A model generated the notes under the pieces. That model was given only the letters and a program-made list of their open reading frames with translations, was not told the origin of the DNA and searched no databases. Positions 10,925 to 21,646 of a stretch of 64,000 bases of DNA are shown one piece after another. The translations under genes were made by a program, and so were the position numbers. Source of the stretch: Saccharomycopsis fibuligera x Saccharomycopsis cf. fibuligera (Eukaryota; Ascomycota; Saccharomycetes; Ascoideales; Saccharomycopsidaceae). The stretch lies in assembly GCA_001936135.1 (NCBI GenBank), contig CP012815.1, positions 558,001-622,000 of the forward strand. The letters are read 5' to 3'. Every line of letters begins with the position of its first letter. Position 1 is the stretch's first letter.

Positions 10925-11363
10925 TATGTGATGGTGGTGGTGGTGGTGGTAATGGCAGTGGGAAGGGGAGAAAAGGGTCCCAATCGTGAAAAGAAAAGTT
11001 TGGATGAGTTACTGATTATGGAAAGAGTAAAAAAAAAAAAAAAAAAAAAATTTTTCTTTTTGTCTTTCTCCTTAGTCGGTTTTTTTGGTTGTTTTTTTTT
11101 TTTTTTTTTTTTCTTTCTTGATAAGCCGACACGCTTGAGGCAACAGGGGAGATCTGGAAACGTAGATCTGTGTGTGTGTGTGTTGTCTAGTTGTGATATA
11201 TGCATAATCTTCAGAGATGATGTCTAGGATGAGCCCTCAGACCAACGTCTCGTCATGAGGTGGCAATTCATTAGTGTGCTGGATTAAAAACATTTGATAC
11301 TACTATTACTGTATCGTACTGTCGGTTGCTTGCTCTGAGTACTCAAAACGCATATGAACGAAC

Positions 11364-11364
<1 letters not shown>

Positions 11365-11400
<36 letters not shown>

Positions 11401-11402
11401 CT
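11365..11402. repeat. (AGGC)n tetranucleotide microsatellite
   Basis: About nine uninterrupted copies of a 4-bp unit in the AMD1-TFB3 intergenic region. Confidence 0.9.
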
Positions 11403-11556
11403 CTTACTATGAACAGAGAGCATGTGGTGTACTTTGTACCTGGCAACTTGGCAAGCTACGCTTGACGATTATATCAGGTTTTGTATATTTTGATACAAAT
11501 GCAAAAAAAGGCAAAACAAAATGCAAAGAACAATTAAACGTAAAAAGTAAAAAGTA

Positions 11557-11557
<1 letters not shown>

Positions 11558-11595
<38 letters not shown>
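11558..11595. repeat. (CAA)n trinucleotide microsatellite
   Basis: About twelve CAA units directly after the TFB3 stop codon (minus-strand gene), hence in its 3' UTR. Confidence 0.9.
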
Positions 11596-11604
11596 AACCC
11601 GCTA

Positions 11605-12621
11605 TTAGCTCAACTCGGCCTTCTCATCCTTTATGATACAGTCCAACCCAAAAAACGCTTCAAACAAACACTTTTTATATATCTGCTCTGCCCTGACCCC
11701 GCTGGCCATGTACTGCTTGTCGCTGGCGATATTGGCGATATACGGATCGTAGTAGTCCTGCTCCATGTCGAATTTGGGCGCTGGTTCTCTGTCGCCATTG
11801 AAGGGGGTGAAGGGAGACAATGCGGGTTTTCTCTTTTGTTTCCAGCCGCGGCCGTTGGCGCTGAGAAGCTCCAACTCGTCGATTCCCTGGGCGAGGAACT
11901 GTTCTTGCAACTGGCGTGCTTCCTCGTTGAAGCGTTTCTGTCTTGCCGAGGTTTGCTTCAACAAGTTGCGGCGAGCATTGGCGACGATGGCGTCCGAGGA
12001 TAAAGCGGAGTTGAGCAAGCTGTTGGTGATTTGCTGTTTGGCGAGCTTCTCGTCGTTGCGTAGCTGCTTGATGAGCTGCTTGCTGAGCTGCGCCTTTTGT
12101 TCATTGAGCAACTTTTTCTGGTTTTCTGCCCTGAGAAAGAAGTCGTGCTGCTTTTGCAAGTTGATGTTGTTTTGGTAGATGAGCTTCTGGTTGTCGCGCT
12201 TGTACTGCTCGACGTAGTCGCTGGTCTCCTTGACGTCGATATTATTGAGCAAGTTGAAGATGATTTCCTCGACTTTCTCCAAGTACTGGTTGTACTCGTC
12301 AAGGGTGGGGAAATCGTCTTCGACCTTGTTGAAGATCTTCAAGATGCGCTTCCTCACGTCGATTTCCTTTTCCACGTTGATGTCCTCGAATATCTGGGTC
12401 TTGAATTTGGACTTGCGCAAGATCTTGTCGCAGTCCTTGTATGGGCACTTGGTCGGCCCCAACAGAAAGATTCTATCGACACAGGCATCGCACATCTTGT
12501 GGTAGCACTCTGGGTTGATGAGGAACTTCATGTTGGAGTTCAAGTACTTGTCGGTTTTGCAGATGGGGCAAATGTCATTGGAGATGTCCTCCAAGTACTC
12601 TTCCCTGGTGACGTTCGCCAT
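11605..12621 (-). CDS. TFB3: TFIIH/CAK assembly subunit Tfb3 (MAT1)
   Basis: 338 aa from the ATG at 12621, whose context ACCACCATGG is ideal. An in-frame TTG lies six codons upstream and should not be used as start. The protein is the MAT1-type subunit that tethers the CDK-activating kinase to TFIIH and links it to transcription and nucleotide excision repair. N-terminal RING: C18 and C21 (ICPIC), then ECYHKMCDACVDRIF and CPYKDC, followed by the MAT1 signature KSKFKTQIFEDINVEKEIDVR. A coiled-coil middle follows with Gln/Lys/Glu-rich helices (about residues 120-240). The C-terminal region, thought to contact the cyclin-kinase pair, is more variable. Identity is secure from the RING and the MAT1 motif. 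Confidence 0.95.
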   Translation of the reverse strand: MANVTREEYLEDISNDICPICKTDKYLNSNMKFLINPECYHKMCDACVDRIFLLGPTKCPYKDCDKILRKSKFKTQIFEDINVEKEIDVRKRILKIFNKVEDDFPTLDEYNQYLEKVEEIIFNLLNNIDVKETSDYVEQYKRDNQKLIYQNNINLQKQHDFFLRAENQKKLLNEQKAQLSKQLIKQLRNDEKLAKQQITNSLLNSALSSDAIVANARRNLLKQTSARQKRFNEEARQLQEQFLAQGIDELELLSANGRGWKQKRKPALSPFTPFNGDREPAPKFDMEQDYYDPYIANIASDKQYMASGVRAEQIYKKCLFEAFFGLDCIIKDEKAELS

Positions 12622-12914
12622 GGTGGTATTAGACAGCAATGAAGGGTGGGGTGGGAGAAACGGAAACAGACAATGATTTCTAATATCGACCTTTTCCTTT
12701 ATATGCTCTGCTGCTCCTGTTATTATTACTATTATTGTTATATCGTTTTGCCTTCTGGATCATGTGACGGGGCTCCCAACCATTACTAAGCGGCGAGCCT
12801 AAGACGGCGAGCAAGACTACAGCGAGAGGGAAAGTAACAACAATAATCAATGTTCATATGGGCAAAACCTATATATGGATGAATAGACAAATAAATAGAT
12901 CAATAAATAGACTC

Positions 12915-13484
12915 CTAGATCTTGGACTCTTGCTCTTCGGCAACAGCAATGACTTCGATTTCCACGTCGGCGCCCAATGGCAACTCCTTAACGGCGACAC
13001 AAGATCTGGCTGGTCTGTGGGCGGTAAAGTAAGTGCCGTAGATCTCGTTCAATTCCTTGAAGTTTGCCATGTCGGTCAAGAAGATGTTGACCTTGACGAT
13101 CTTGTCCAAGCCGCTGTTGCCGGCGGCCAAGATGGCCTGGATGTTGTTGAAGACCTGCTTGGTCTTGTCGGTGATGGAGCCTTCGACCTTTTTGCCGTCA
13201 GCGGTGAATGGCACCTGGCCGCTGACGTAGAGCAAGTTGCCGACCTTCATCCCTGGACTGTACGGGGCGGCTGGAGGGGCGGCGTTCTTGCCAAAGACCT
13301 GGAGAGTCGGGGCGTGTTAGTAGCAGTCAGTCAGTCATTGCTTATATTGCATATATTGCATATATTGCTTATTGGACATTACACGTACTGGAGTGAGAGT
13401 AGAGTTGGCTCTGGACATGGATGGAAATCTGGACAATGATCTGAGTGCTGGTGCTCTGAGTGCTGGACGGTAAAGAAAGGACAT
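12915..13484 (-). CDS. MMF1: RidA/YjgF-family imine deaminase, mitochondrial (Mmf1 type), spliced
   Basis: Predicted exons on the minus strand are 13484-13389 and 13298-12915, giving 159 aa. The 90-nt intron has a GTACGT donor at 13388, TACTAAC at 13322-13316 and acceptor CAG at 13301-13299. Exon 1 encodes a presequence, MSFLYRPALRAPALRSLSR and so on, to STLTP. Exon 2 starts VFGKNAAPPAAPYSPGMKVG, matching the yeast Mmf1/Hmf1 start after cleavage. Core motifs follow: YVSGQVPFT, then VFNNIQAILAAGNSGLDKIVK, and RPARSCVAVKELP with the conserved Arg and Cys. RidA enzymes hydrolyse reactive enamines and imines from PLP-enzyme reactions; Mmf1 also supports mitochondrial DNA maintenance. A second in-frame ATG at codon 23 could give a cytosolic form. 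It is divergent from YOR1. Confidence 0.9.
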
Positions 13485-14281
13485 GCTAGTGTAATTATTA
13501 TAACTATAATTATAGTTGTAAGTATAATAATTACAAATTATTTCTCTGTCTTGTTCTGTCCGGCGTGGAATACTTGAGTCACTCGCTCACCCAAAAACGA
13601 CCAAAATTTCCTGTTTTCTTGTTTTTCGTTATTTCCTGGTCACGTGGGTGGTTAGACATGTGTCACGTGGATGTGCTTAGTCATGTGTTTGTCATCGCTT
13701 GGGAGGGGGGGAAAGAAAAGCTGAGAGAGAATGAGAGAATGAGAGAATGAGAGAAAGTGGACAAAGACTTTTTACTGGGGAGCAGCAGCAGAGATGAGCA
13801 GCAGCAGAGCAGAGCAGAGCAGAGCAGAGATGGCGATGGGTGGGTGGCGTGTACCCGGATTCGGCATATTTTCCCTCTGACTTTCTCTATATCTCCGTTA
13901 TCCTCTTGTGTCCCGCGCACGCTAGCACGCTAGCACGACAGCACGACAGCACGCTAGCACAACAGAGGACAGAGGACAGAAAAGCATGTTCCGTACTGGG
14001 AGCTGTTTTCCTTTGCCGTGCGTTCGTATTTCTTTCCTTCTTTCCTTCTTTCCTGCTTCTCAGGGCCCAGCAGCGGAGCCACAGCAACAAAACAGCTTTT
14101 TATCATCATCTCGCCGGAGTTACTGCAGAAGAGACCGATACGATAGTAGATAGAGGAGACATTAAATTCCATTGACACATTTCCTATATATTCCGCTGGA
14201 TGGCGCCCTCCTCGCAGACCCGTGTGGTGCGGTGTGGTATGGTATGGTATGGCATGACAGCACCACACACACCAGTCAATA
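13485..14281. promoter_or_regulatory. Divergent MMF1/YOR1 promoter region
   Basis: 800 bp. Two CACGTG E-boxes lie at about 13642 and 13664 (TCACGTGG context), the type bound by Cbf1-like bHLH factors. There are short tandem arrays: GAGAGAAT near 13725-13754, AGAGC near 13803-13826, and an AGCACGMYAGCAC-type array at 13917-13962. I looked for a pleiotropic drug response element (TCCGYGGA) upstream of YOR1 and saw only an imperfect TCCGCTGGA at about 14191. Confidence 0.5.
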
Positions 14282-14293
14282 ATGCCCGCAGAC

Positions 14294-14324
<31 letters not shown>

Positions 14325-16553
14325 CTTCTTCTTCTATCCCCACCAGTCATGATCATGGTGATCCCGAAAAATCAGTCGTCTCTGCTCCCCAGTTGCAAAA
14401 GCACATCCTCACTCCCCTCTTGAGGAAAAAAGTGCCCCCGGTGCCAGAGAAATCGGAGCAAAAAAAGTCCCCCGAGTCGCTCAAAAACATCGTCTACTAC
14501 GCATTCTTTTGGTGGCTTGTTCCCTTGATGAGGGTGGGCTACATGAGAACCTTGCAAAATGAGGACATGTACGCTTTGAAAGACGGCATGAAGGTCGACC
14601 GCTTGTACGCCGAGTTCCAGCACCACCTTGAACAGCAAACCGCCAACAACAAACTCAAGGCCCAAAGGCGCAACCCCTCTGGGTTCTCCGAAAAAGAGCT
14701 AAACGACGCGTCCTTCTCCAAGACCACCGTGCCATTGGCCCTCCTCAAAACCATTAGGTGGAAGTTCACCGCTTCCGTGTTGTTGAAGCTCGCCTCGGAC
14801 GTCGGGTACACCTTGACTCCTCTAATCACAAAGAGGCTCATCAACTTTATTTCCCACAGAGCAGGAGACGCCAACGTCCCCATCGCCCGCGGCGTCGCGT
14901 ACTCTTTTGGCCAGTCTCTATTGACCTTGGTTTCCGGAATAGCCGTCAACCACTTTGTCAACTTGGCAATGGGCTGCGGCTTGGAATGCAAAGCGATCCT
15001 CACCAAAGCATTGTTGGAGAAGTCCTTCAGGCTCGACGCCAAAAGCAAGCAAAAGTTCTCCAACGGCAAGATCTCCTCCCTTTTGGGCGGCGACTTGTCC
15101 AGAATCGATATGGCAATCTCTTTCCAGCCTATTTTGGTTGTCATTCCCGTCCCCATTATCCTTTCCGTTATCTTGTTGATTACAAACATTGGCGTTGCCG
15201 CCCTCGTGGGCATTGGCGTGTTTCTCGTCGTGACATGCATAATCAGCTACATTGCGTCCCTCAGCGTTGGCATTAGGCAAAAGGCTTCCAAGCACACCGA
15301 CCAAAGAGTCAGCTTGATTAGCGAGTTGCTCACTTCCATGAAAATGGTCAAATACTACTGCTGGGAAACCCCGTACCACGAAAACATAAAGGCCCACCGT
15401 GACAAGGAAAGCAGGCTTACAATGTATTTGCACTTTATCACCTCGGTTTTCTTTGCCTTGACCGTGGCCTTGCCCGTGCTTTGTCCCCTTTTTTCGTTTT
15501 TGACAATGCACAGAATTAGCCCAAACAGATCCGCTGGCGACATTTTCTCGTCCTTGACCCTCTTTTCTCTCTTGACTGAGCACATCATCAACCTTCCCAT
15601 TGCCATGAGTTCCGGCTTCAATGCGTTTGTCGCCTTGAACAGGGTTGCGGACTTTTTGAAAGCTGGCGAGCAGACAGATGTTCCCCCGGAAACCAAAGAC
15701 CAAGAAAAACATCAGCATGGCTTTATGTTGGACGAGTCCATGGCTATACAGATAAAAGACGCAGAGTTCAAATGGGACGCACTCGAGACTGCTCCGGAGG
15801 AGGAGGAGGAGGAACACGAACATGAACACGAACACGAACACGATATGGCCCGCTCCTTGTCCATTGCTGCTGTTGACCCGTCTGCATTTACTGGCCTTCA
15901 CAACCTCAATTTCGAAATCAAAAAGGGCGAGTTTGTGATTGTCACTGGCTCTATTGGATCAGGCAAAACCTCCCTTTTGCAGGCCATTGCGGGCTTCATG
16001 CCCAAAAAAGCCGGCGTTGTGCAGGTCAACAGCTCTTTGCTTTTGTGCGGCTACCCATGGGTCCAAAATGCTACCGTCAAGGACAATGTCACCTTCGGCA
16101 AGCAGTACGACCCGGTGTGGTACTGCAAGGTTATCCATGCTTGCGCCTTGGCTGCTGACTTGTCAATTTTGCCAGCAGGCGACTTGACCGAAGTTGGCGA
16201 GCGCGGCATCACATTATCGGGCGGCCAAAAAGCTCGCATCAACCTTGCTAGAGCCGTGTACAACAACAGGGACATCATCTTGTTTGACGACGTGTTGAGC
16301 GCAGTTGATGCCAGAGTTGGCAAGCATATCGTCGATAGCTGTCTCATGGGCTTGCTCGAGAACAAAACCAGAATCTTGGCTACCCATCAGTTGAGCTTGA
16401 TTAGCAAAGCAGACCGCATCATTTTCTTGAACAACCAGGGCGAGGCCATTGTCGGCACTCTCGCCCAACTTCAGGAACTGAATGAGGATTTTGCCAGGTT
16501 GATGCAATTCAGCCATCAGTTGGAGCAAGAGAGATTGGAGAAAACAGAGCTTG

Positions 16554-16630
<77 letters not shown>

Positions 16631-18640
16631 TTGACCGAAACCGTGGATAAAGAAATGATTGTTGAAAAGACATTGAGTGTGCCAAAAGGCCTCAGAAGCA
16701 GAAAGCACAGAGAGGAAGAAGCTTTGGCAGAAAAAAAAGTCAACGAGGAAGATATAGAACATGAGTACCAAAACAAAGACGGCGATGGCAATTTGACCGG
16801 CGAAGAAGAAAAAGCAGAAAACAAGCTCGAGTGGGCAGTCTACAAGAATTATATTTCCGCAACTTTTGGCAAAGCCACGCTTCTCATGGTGGTGATTGTT
16901 ATTGCCGAAATCACGCTTGCCACTTTCTTGCAATTGTTCACAAACACCTGGCTATCGTTTTGGGTTGACAATAAATTCAAGGGCAAAACCACCAACTTCT
17001 ACACCGGCATCTATGTGATGCTTGGGATCGTTATGCTTATTTTCACAATTGTTGAGTTCATTATTGTTGCTTACATATCCACCACTTCGTCCAAAAATCT
17101 CAACCTCAAAGCAGTCCAGAATTTGCTCTATACCCCAATGTCGTTCTTGGATACCACGCCAACAGGGAGAATCATGAACCGTTTCACTAAGGACACCGAT
17201 GCCTTGGACAACGAGATCAACGAGCAGTTGAGTCTTCTCATCTTCTCCGTCACCAACATTATTGGTGTGGTGGTCTTGTGCATTATTTACATTCCCTATG
17301 TTCTTATTGCTGCTCCAATTTTGGCAGTCATATTTGTGTCCTTGGCGTCGTTTTACCAAGCTAGTGCCAGAGAGCTCAAAAGATTGGAAGCCGTTAACCG
17401 TTCCTTTGTCTTCAACACCTTCAGCGAGTGTTTGAATGGCGCCAGCACTATCAAGTCGTACAATCTCCAGTCTGACTTCATCCGGAAAAGCGACGAGCAC
17501 ATCGATACCATGAACGAAGCGTATTACCTAAATATAGCAGCACAGAGGTTTTTGGGGTCAAACTTTGAGCTTGTTGGTTTCACAATAGTTTTGCTTGTTT
17601 CCTTGCTTTGTGTCACTAGACAGTTTCATGTCAGCGCAGCTTCAAGTGGTTTGATTCTTTCTTATGTCTTGCAAATCGTTAGTCTTCTCTCAGTAGTTAT
17701 TAGAACCGTGACAAGAGTGGAAAATGAAATGAACAGCGCTGAGAGGTTGATTTATTATGTCTTGGACTTGCCGCAAGAAGCCCCATATCGGATCAAAGAC
17801 ACAACGCCATCCCATGACTGGCCCCAAAACGGCGCTATTGAGTTCAAAGATGTAAACATGAGATACAGAGAAAACACGCCCCTCGTCTTGAGAGACTTGT
17901 CCTTTGACGTCAAGCCCGGTGAAAAAATCGGTATTTGTGGCAGAACTGGTGCCGGTAAGTCTTCCATTATGACTGCTTTGTACAGACTTTCAGAGCTTGA
18001 CCATGGTGCTATTTCCATTGATGGTGTTGATATTTCCCAGCTTGGCTTGTATGACTTGCGAACCAGGCTTTGCATCATTCCCCAAGACCCGGTGTTGTTC
18101 AAAGGTACAATCAGAAGCAACTTGGACCCGTTCAACAAGCATGCCGACGACAAGTTATGGGACGCATTGAGAAGGGCCGGGTTGGTTGATGCCGAAACGC
18201 TACCTACTATCAAAAGGCAGACGCGCAGTAAATCTGAAACTGATAATTTTGATTCGTTGCATAAGTTCCACTTGGACCAGAAGGTCGAGGAAAACGGTGA
18301 AAATTTCTCGTTGGGCGAGAAGCAGCTTTTGGCATTGGCTAGAGCCTTGGTGATGGACTCTAAAATTTTGATTTTAGATGAAGCAACCTCTTCTGTGGAC
18401 TATGAAACCGACGCCAATATCAACAACACTATCAGAACAGAGTTCAGCCATTGCACTGTTTTGTGCATTGCTCACAGATTGCACACAATCTTGAAGTTTG
18501 ACAAAATAATGGTGTTGGATAAAGGATCGTTAAGCGAATTTGATAGCCCATTGAACTTGTACAAGCAGACCAGCAGTATCTTTAGAGAAATGTGCGAGCG
18601 GTCAAATATAACAGAGCAAGATTTTAAACACTCAGGCTAA
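14282..18640 (+). CDS. YOR1: ABCC-type multidrug transporter, Yor1 family
   Basis: 1452-aa full-size ABC exporter without the extra TMD0, as in Yor1 (plasma-membrane efflux of oligomycin and phospholipids). Order: a Ser run encoded by a TTC array (residues 6-18), TMD1 (about 160-440), NBD1 with Walker A GSIGSGKTS (about 556), signature LSGGQKAR (about 646) and Walker B DIILFDDVLSAVDA, a charged linker, TMD2 (about 860-1150), and NBD2 with GRTGAGKSS (about 1219), signature FSLGEKQ and ILILDEATSSVD. NBD1 has Asp where NBD2 has the catalytic Glu, the usual ABCC asymmetry. The linker carries an Asp-Asn repeat from a GACAAC array at 16555-16629. The ATG at 14282 precedes all conserved parts. The exact substrate range is inferred. 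Confidence 0.92.
14296..14334 (+). repeat. (TTC/TCT)n coding microsatellite (Ser run)
   Basis: Uninterrupted trinucleotide array at the start of YOR1, encoding a serine tract in the cytosolic N-terminus. Confidence 0.9.
16555..16629 (+). repeat. (GACAAC)n coding minisatellite, Asp-Asn repeat in YOR1 linker
   Basis: About twelve near-perfect 6-bp copies giving alternating Asp and Asn in the linker between NBD1 and TMD2. In-frame by unit size, so copy changes would not break the gene. Confidence 0.95.
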
Positions 18641-18778
18641 ACCCGCTGAGCATCAGCTCTGTTTTTTTTTTTTTTTCTTTTTCTTTTTCTAATTATTCAT
18701 ATTCTGTCCTTCCTTTGCTGTTTTCCAGCTGCTTCTTATTTTATCTTTTATTTCTTGTTCAAAGTTTCTATGTCATTG

Positions 18779-18813
<35 letters not shown>

Positions 18814-18904
18814 CACACACAATATCGATTTATTATTTCTACACCACCCACAATTTACACCACCATACTACCTGTATCGTATTTAAAATCATTCAACAAA
18901 TATC
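18641..18904. terminator. YOR1 3' region with long T tracts
   Basis: A T-rich stretch at 18662-18689 just after the stop and a run of 31 T at 18783-18813. It presumably holds the polyadenylation region of YOR1. No gene seen before the tRNA. Confidence 0.6.
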
Positions 18905-18976
18905 AGCGCCATGGCGCAGTGGAAGCGCGCAGGGCTCATAACCCTGATGTCCTAGGATCGAAACCTAGTGGCGCTA
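18905..18976 (+). tRNA. Initiator tRNA-Met (CAT)
   Basis: 72 nt. Starts AGCGCC and ends GGCGCTA, giving the A1-U72 closing pair diagnostic of the eukaryotic initiator. Anticodon CAT is at 18937-18939. The T loop reads ATCGAAA instead of TTCGAAT, again the initiator form with A54. The anticodon stem carries the GGG/CCC pairs of initiators (CAGGGCTCATAACCCTG). Nearly identical to the yeast initiator. A T run follows from about 18979, suitable as a Pol III terminator. No intron. Confidence 0.97.
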
Positions 18977-19219
18977 AATTTTTCTTTTTTTGGCTTTGAA
19001 GTACTTGTTTGTAATGGTAATAGAACTTTTTATTCTCTTTCTCAAATTTAATATTGCTAGGAACAACAAAGCGCGGCTCAACTAAAAAGAAACATAGTAG
19101 CGCAAATTTACAATTATATACTAAGTTTCAGTAAACGAACTTTGATGAAAGTATCAAGCTTTCAAGACACACTATTACAGCTATAACACCTGAAAGTAGG
19201 CATGGCATGGTTTCGTGAC

Positions 19220-19250
<31 letters not shown>

Positions 19251-19629
19251 CAAGAATTGAAAGTAGATGATGATGATGCGCGAGTAAAAAACAAATGAAA
19301 AATTTAAACGATGGGTAATTGAAACAAGAAAAGTTTTTTTTAATACAGGTAAAACAGTAAATATGATAATATTAAAAATGCAAGGAATAAATTAAATGAC
19401 AAGGGAAAAAAATAAAAGAAATAGAAAAAACGTTGAATTTTAAAAAGTTAAGTACAAGCCAAGCTTTCAGATGACCACAAAAAACAGACTTCAAAAAAGC
19501 CACAATTAAAAGTTAACAAAAATGAAAAGTGAAAAGCTGGAGAACAAAAAAAAAGAAAAAAATAAAACAGAAAGTTTGAAAAAAATATTGGAGGCGAAAA
19601 TAGTAGCGTTAAGCATTTTTGTTGGAAAA
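18977..19629. other. A-rich intergenic region between tRNA-iMet and RNA1
   Basis: 650 bp, strongly A-rich, with a 27-base A run at 19222-19248 and a T stretch at 19334-19341. It should include the RNA1 3' UTR. The short frames are artefacts of A/T composition. No gene supported. Confidence 0.6.
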
Positions 19630-20895
19630 TTACACAATGTGAGTTTTTTCAAGCTTAGCAACCAAGTCTTCTTCTTCTTTGTCGGTAGTGTTTTCCTTTT
19701 CAAGTTCTTCCAACAAAGCTTTTTCAGCTGCTTCAGAATCAAACTCTTCTTCTTCTTCTTCCTCTTCCTCTTCCTCTTCTTCGTCTTCGTCTTCTTCATC
19801 ACTATCTGGTTCTTCTAATTCATCCAACTCGTCCAATTCACCAAAACCTCTTTTTTCAAAAATTTCACTGATTGCAGCAATATGCTCCGAGTCTTCACTG
19901 AACACATTACCATTAATCTCCAAAGATTTCAAGTTTGGCAATTTGGTTTCAATTAATTTAGGCAAAAGGGCCAAAGAAGCTTCATCCAATTCATTGAATT
20001 GTAACTTCAAGGTAGTCAAGTTTTTCTTGTCTTCGCCATCCAACAATGCTTTCAAAACTTCGTAACCGCCCTTCTTTTGCAAAAGAGAGTCGTTCAAATT
20101 CAACTCTTTCAATTGAGACCAATTTTTCAAACTTTCAGCTAATGGCGCAGACGATCTCTTGGTAATAGTGTTGTCTTGCAAATCAACGGTCTTCAAGTTT
20201 TTCAAGTCAGATAAAGCTTTGGTGAGTAACTTCTGGATACCAGCTGGTCTAATACCATTCTGGTACAATTTAATAGTTTCCAAATTTTCATTAGCCTTCA
20301 AACCCAAAGACAAGTAGTTGGTGGATCCATTTTCCAATCTGTTTCTGCCGCAAATAAAAGTTTTCAAGTCTCTTTGGCTCGTTTCCTTATCGTACTTGGC
20401 CTTTTTATTTTGTGCCAACTTGTAGAGCGCTTTACCGATTCGAGCGCCGGCGAAAGGACCCATACCATTATTGGACAAAATCAAGTGTTCTAAGGCAACC
20501 GCCTTTGGAAGGAACTTTTCTATAGGGTCAATTGTCTGCAAACCAAACGCATTGTCACTCAAGTTTAAGATAGACAATTTTGGTAAAGTAAGCAATGCAG
20601 GCAACAAAAATTCTAAAGATTGAGGAATCTCAGTATTCAATCTGCCAGTGTAAAAATCAGAGAAATTGACTTCTTCAATATCGGCACCATATTCTTTGAT
20701 GGCATCCGCAAGAGCTTTGGAGGCGTCGATACCAATGGTATTACCAGAAAAGTCGATCTTTTTTAATGGCTTAACGTTGGCCAACTCTTGCAAGTATGGC
20801 TCAATGTCGGCACTTGTGTTCAACTTGAGCTGCTTGCCAGCAACTGAAAAAGTTTCTTCTGGCTTTATTGGAAGGGAAAAATCTAAAGTAGCCAT
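19630..20895 (-). CDS. RNA1: Ran GTPase-activating protein
   Basis: 421 aa, ATG at 20895. Cytosolic RanGAP that stimulates GTP hydrolysis by Gsp1/Ran and so keeps nucleocytoplasmic transport directional. The protein is a crescent of leucine-rich repeats: for example LKKIDFSGNTIGIDASKALA, LSILNLSDNAFG, LEHLILSNNGMGP (the catalytic Arg lies nearby in the GARIGKAL segment), LKTVDLQDNTIT and LKSLEINGN. The C-terminus has a long Asp/Glu tract (about residues 365-395) typical of RanGAP, followed by a Lys/Glu-rich tail. Length matches yeast Rna1. It carries no mammalian SUMO-targeting extension. Confidence 0.96.
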   Translation of the reverse strand: MATLDFSLPIKPEETFSVAGKQLKLNTSADIEPYLQELANVKPLKKIDFSGNTIGIDASKALADAIKEYGADIEEVNFSDFYTGRLNTEIPQSLEFLLPALLTLPKLSILNLSDNAFGLQTIDPIEKFLPKAVALEHLILSNNGMGPFAGARIGKALYKLAQNKKAKYDKETSQRDLKTFICGRNRLENGSTNYLSLGLKANENLETIKLYQNGIRPAGIQKLLTKALSDLKNLKTVDLQDNTITKRSSAPLAESLKNWSQLKELNLNDSLLQKKGGYEVLKALLDGEDKKNLTTLKLQFNELDEASLALLPKLIETKLPNLKSLEINGNVFSEDSEHIAAISEIFEKRGFGELDELDELEEPDSDEEDEDEEEEEEEEEEEEEFDSEAAEKALLEELEKENTTDKEEEDLVAKLEKTHIV

Positions 20896-21646
20896 TGTGT
20901 ATATGTATATACAGTCTTACTGATGTGCTGATTTGCGGGGATCTAGTTGATGAGATAAATTTGAAGCGCACAAGATTAGATCAATCAATTTTGATTGTTT
21001 CGTTTTTGGCCACTTCATTTTTTTGATTTCTTCTTTTCTTGTCTTTTGCTTCTTTCTGCCAAACTAACTAGTTGTTGTGAGTTACCCTGCTATATATCAA
21101 CCGTATACAGTGGTGTATATTTTGTTCCGGCATGCATCAACGAATGTTAATATACAAGCCATTAGCTACTTCTCTAGGTGGCATTTTTGTTACCTATTTT
21201 GCTATATTTATATCCATTCTTGCCCAAGTTTTTGCTGGGCTAAATCTTGCAAAAAATAATGAAGCAAGTTATGCTGTCAAGGCTCCTTGTCAAACCATAT
21301 GAATAAATTGTTCTATAACTGTACGCATACCAGCAGCAGGCACATGACTGAATTGAAAACTGAGTTGTTCCACTCGTGGCACGTTATTATTATTGTAAGT
21401 CAATAGCTGGAATCAAGCTTACCTATTCAAACATGAACTGTTTAATTTTGCCGAAATTTCCGTTCTGATGCTAAGGGGCAGGAGTGATACAAGCAGTAAG
21501 AATTTCAATTTTTTCAGTAAATACTCCATTTGAGTTTCTTCCTTCTTCAAAACATATCTATCGCAAAAATATATAGACATAAACAAATGCTTCTATACTA
21601 TACAAACCTCGCATCTTTATGGAGATGATTTCCATACTAAAGTTTT
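20896..21646. promoter_or_regulatory. Region upstream of RNA1 / downstream of the acyltransferase
   Basis: 750 bp of AT-rich sequence. No convincing gene, RNA or repeat beyond short A/T runs. Confidence 0.4.

Larger units (their letters stand above)
10925..11604. promoter_or_regulatory. AMD1 upstream / TFB3 downstream region with microsatellites
   Basis: 680 bp rich in simple repeats: a GGT array at 10931-10950, an A run near 11029-11050, a T run near 11093-11112, a GT array at 11172-11182, an AGGC tetranucleotide array at 11365-11402 and a CAA array at 11558-11595. The CAA array ends ten bases from the TFB3 stop, so on the TFB3 strand it is a TTG array in the 3' UTR. No gene supported. Confidence 0.7.

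Noticed and set aside
14191-14199. TCCGCTGGA as a drug response element for YOR1
   Set aside because: It differs from the TCCGYGGA consensus by an inserted base, and there is only one copy.
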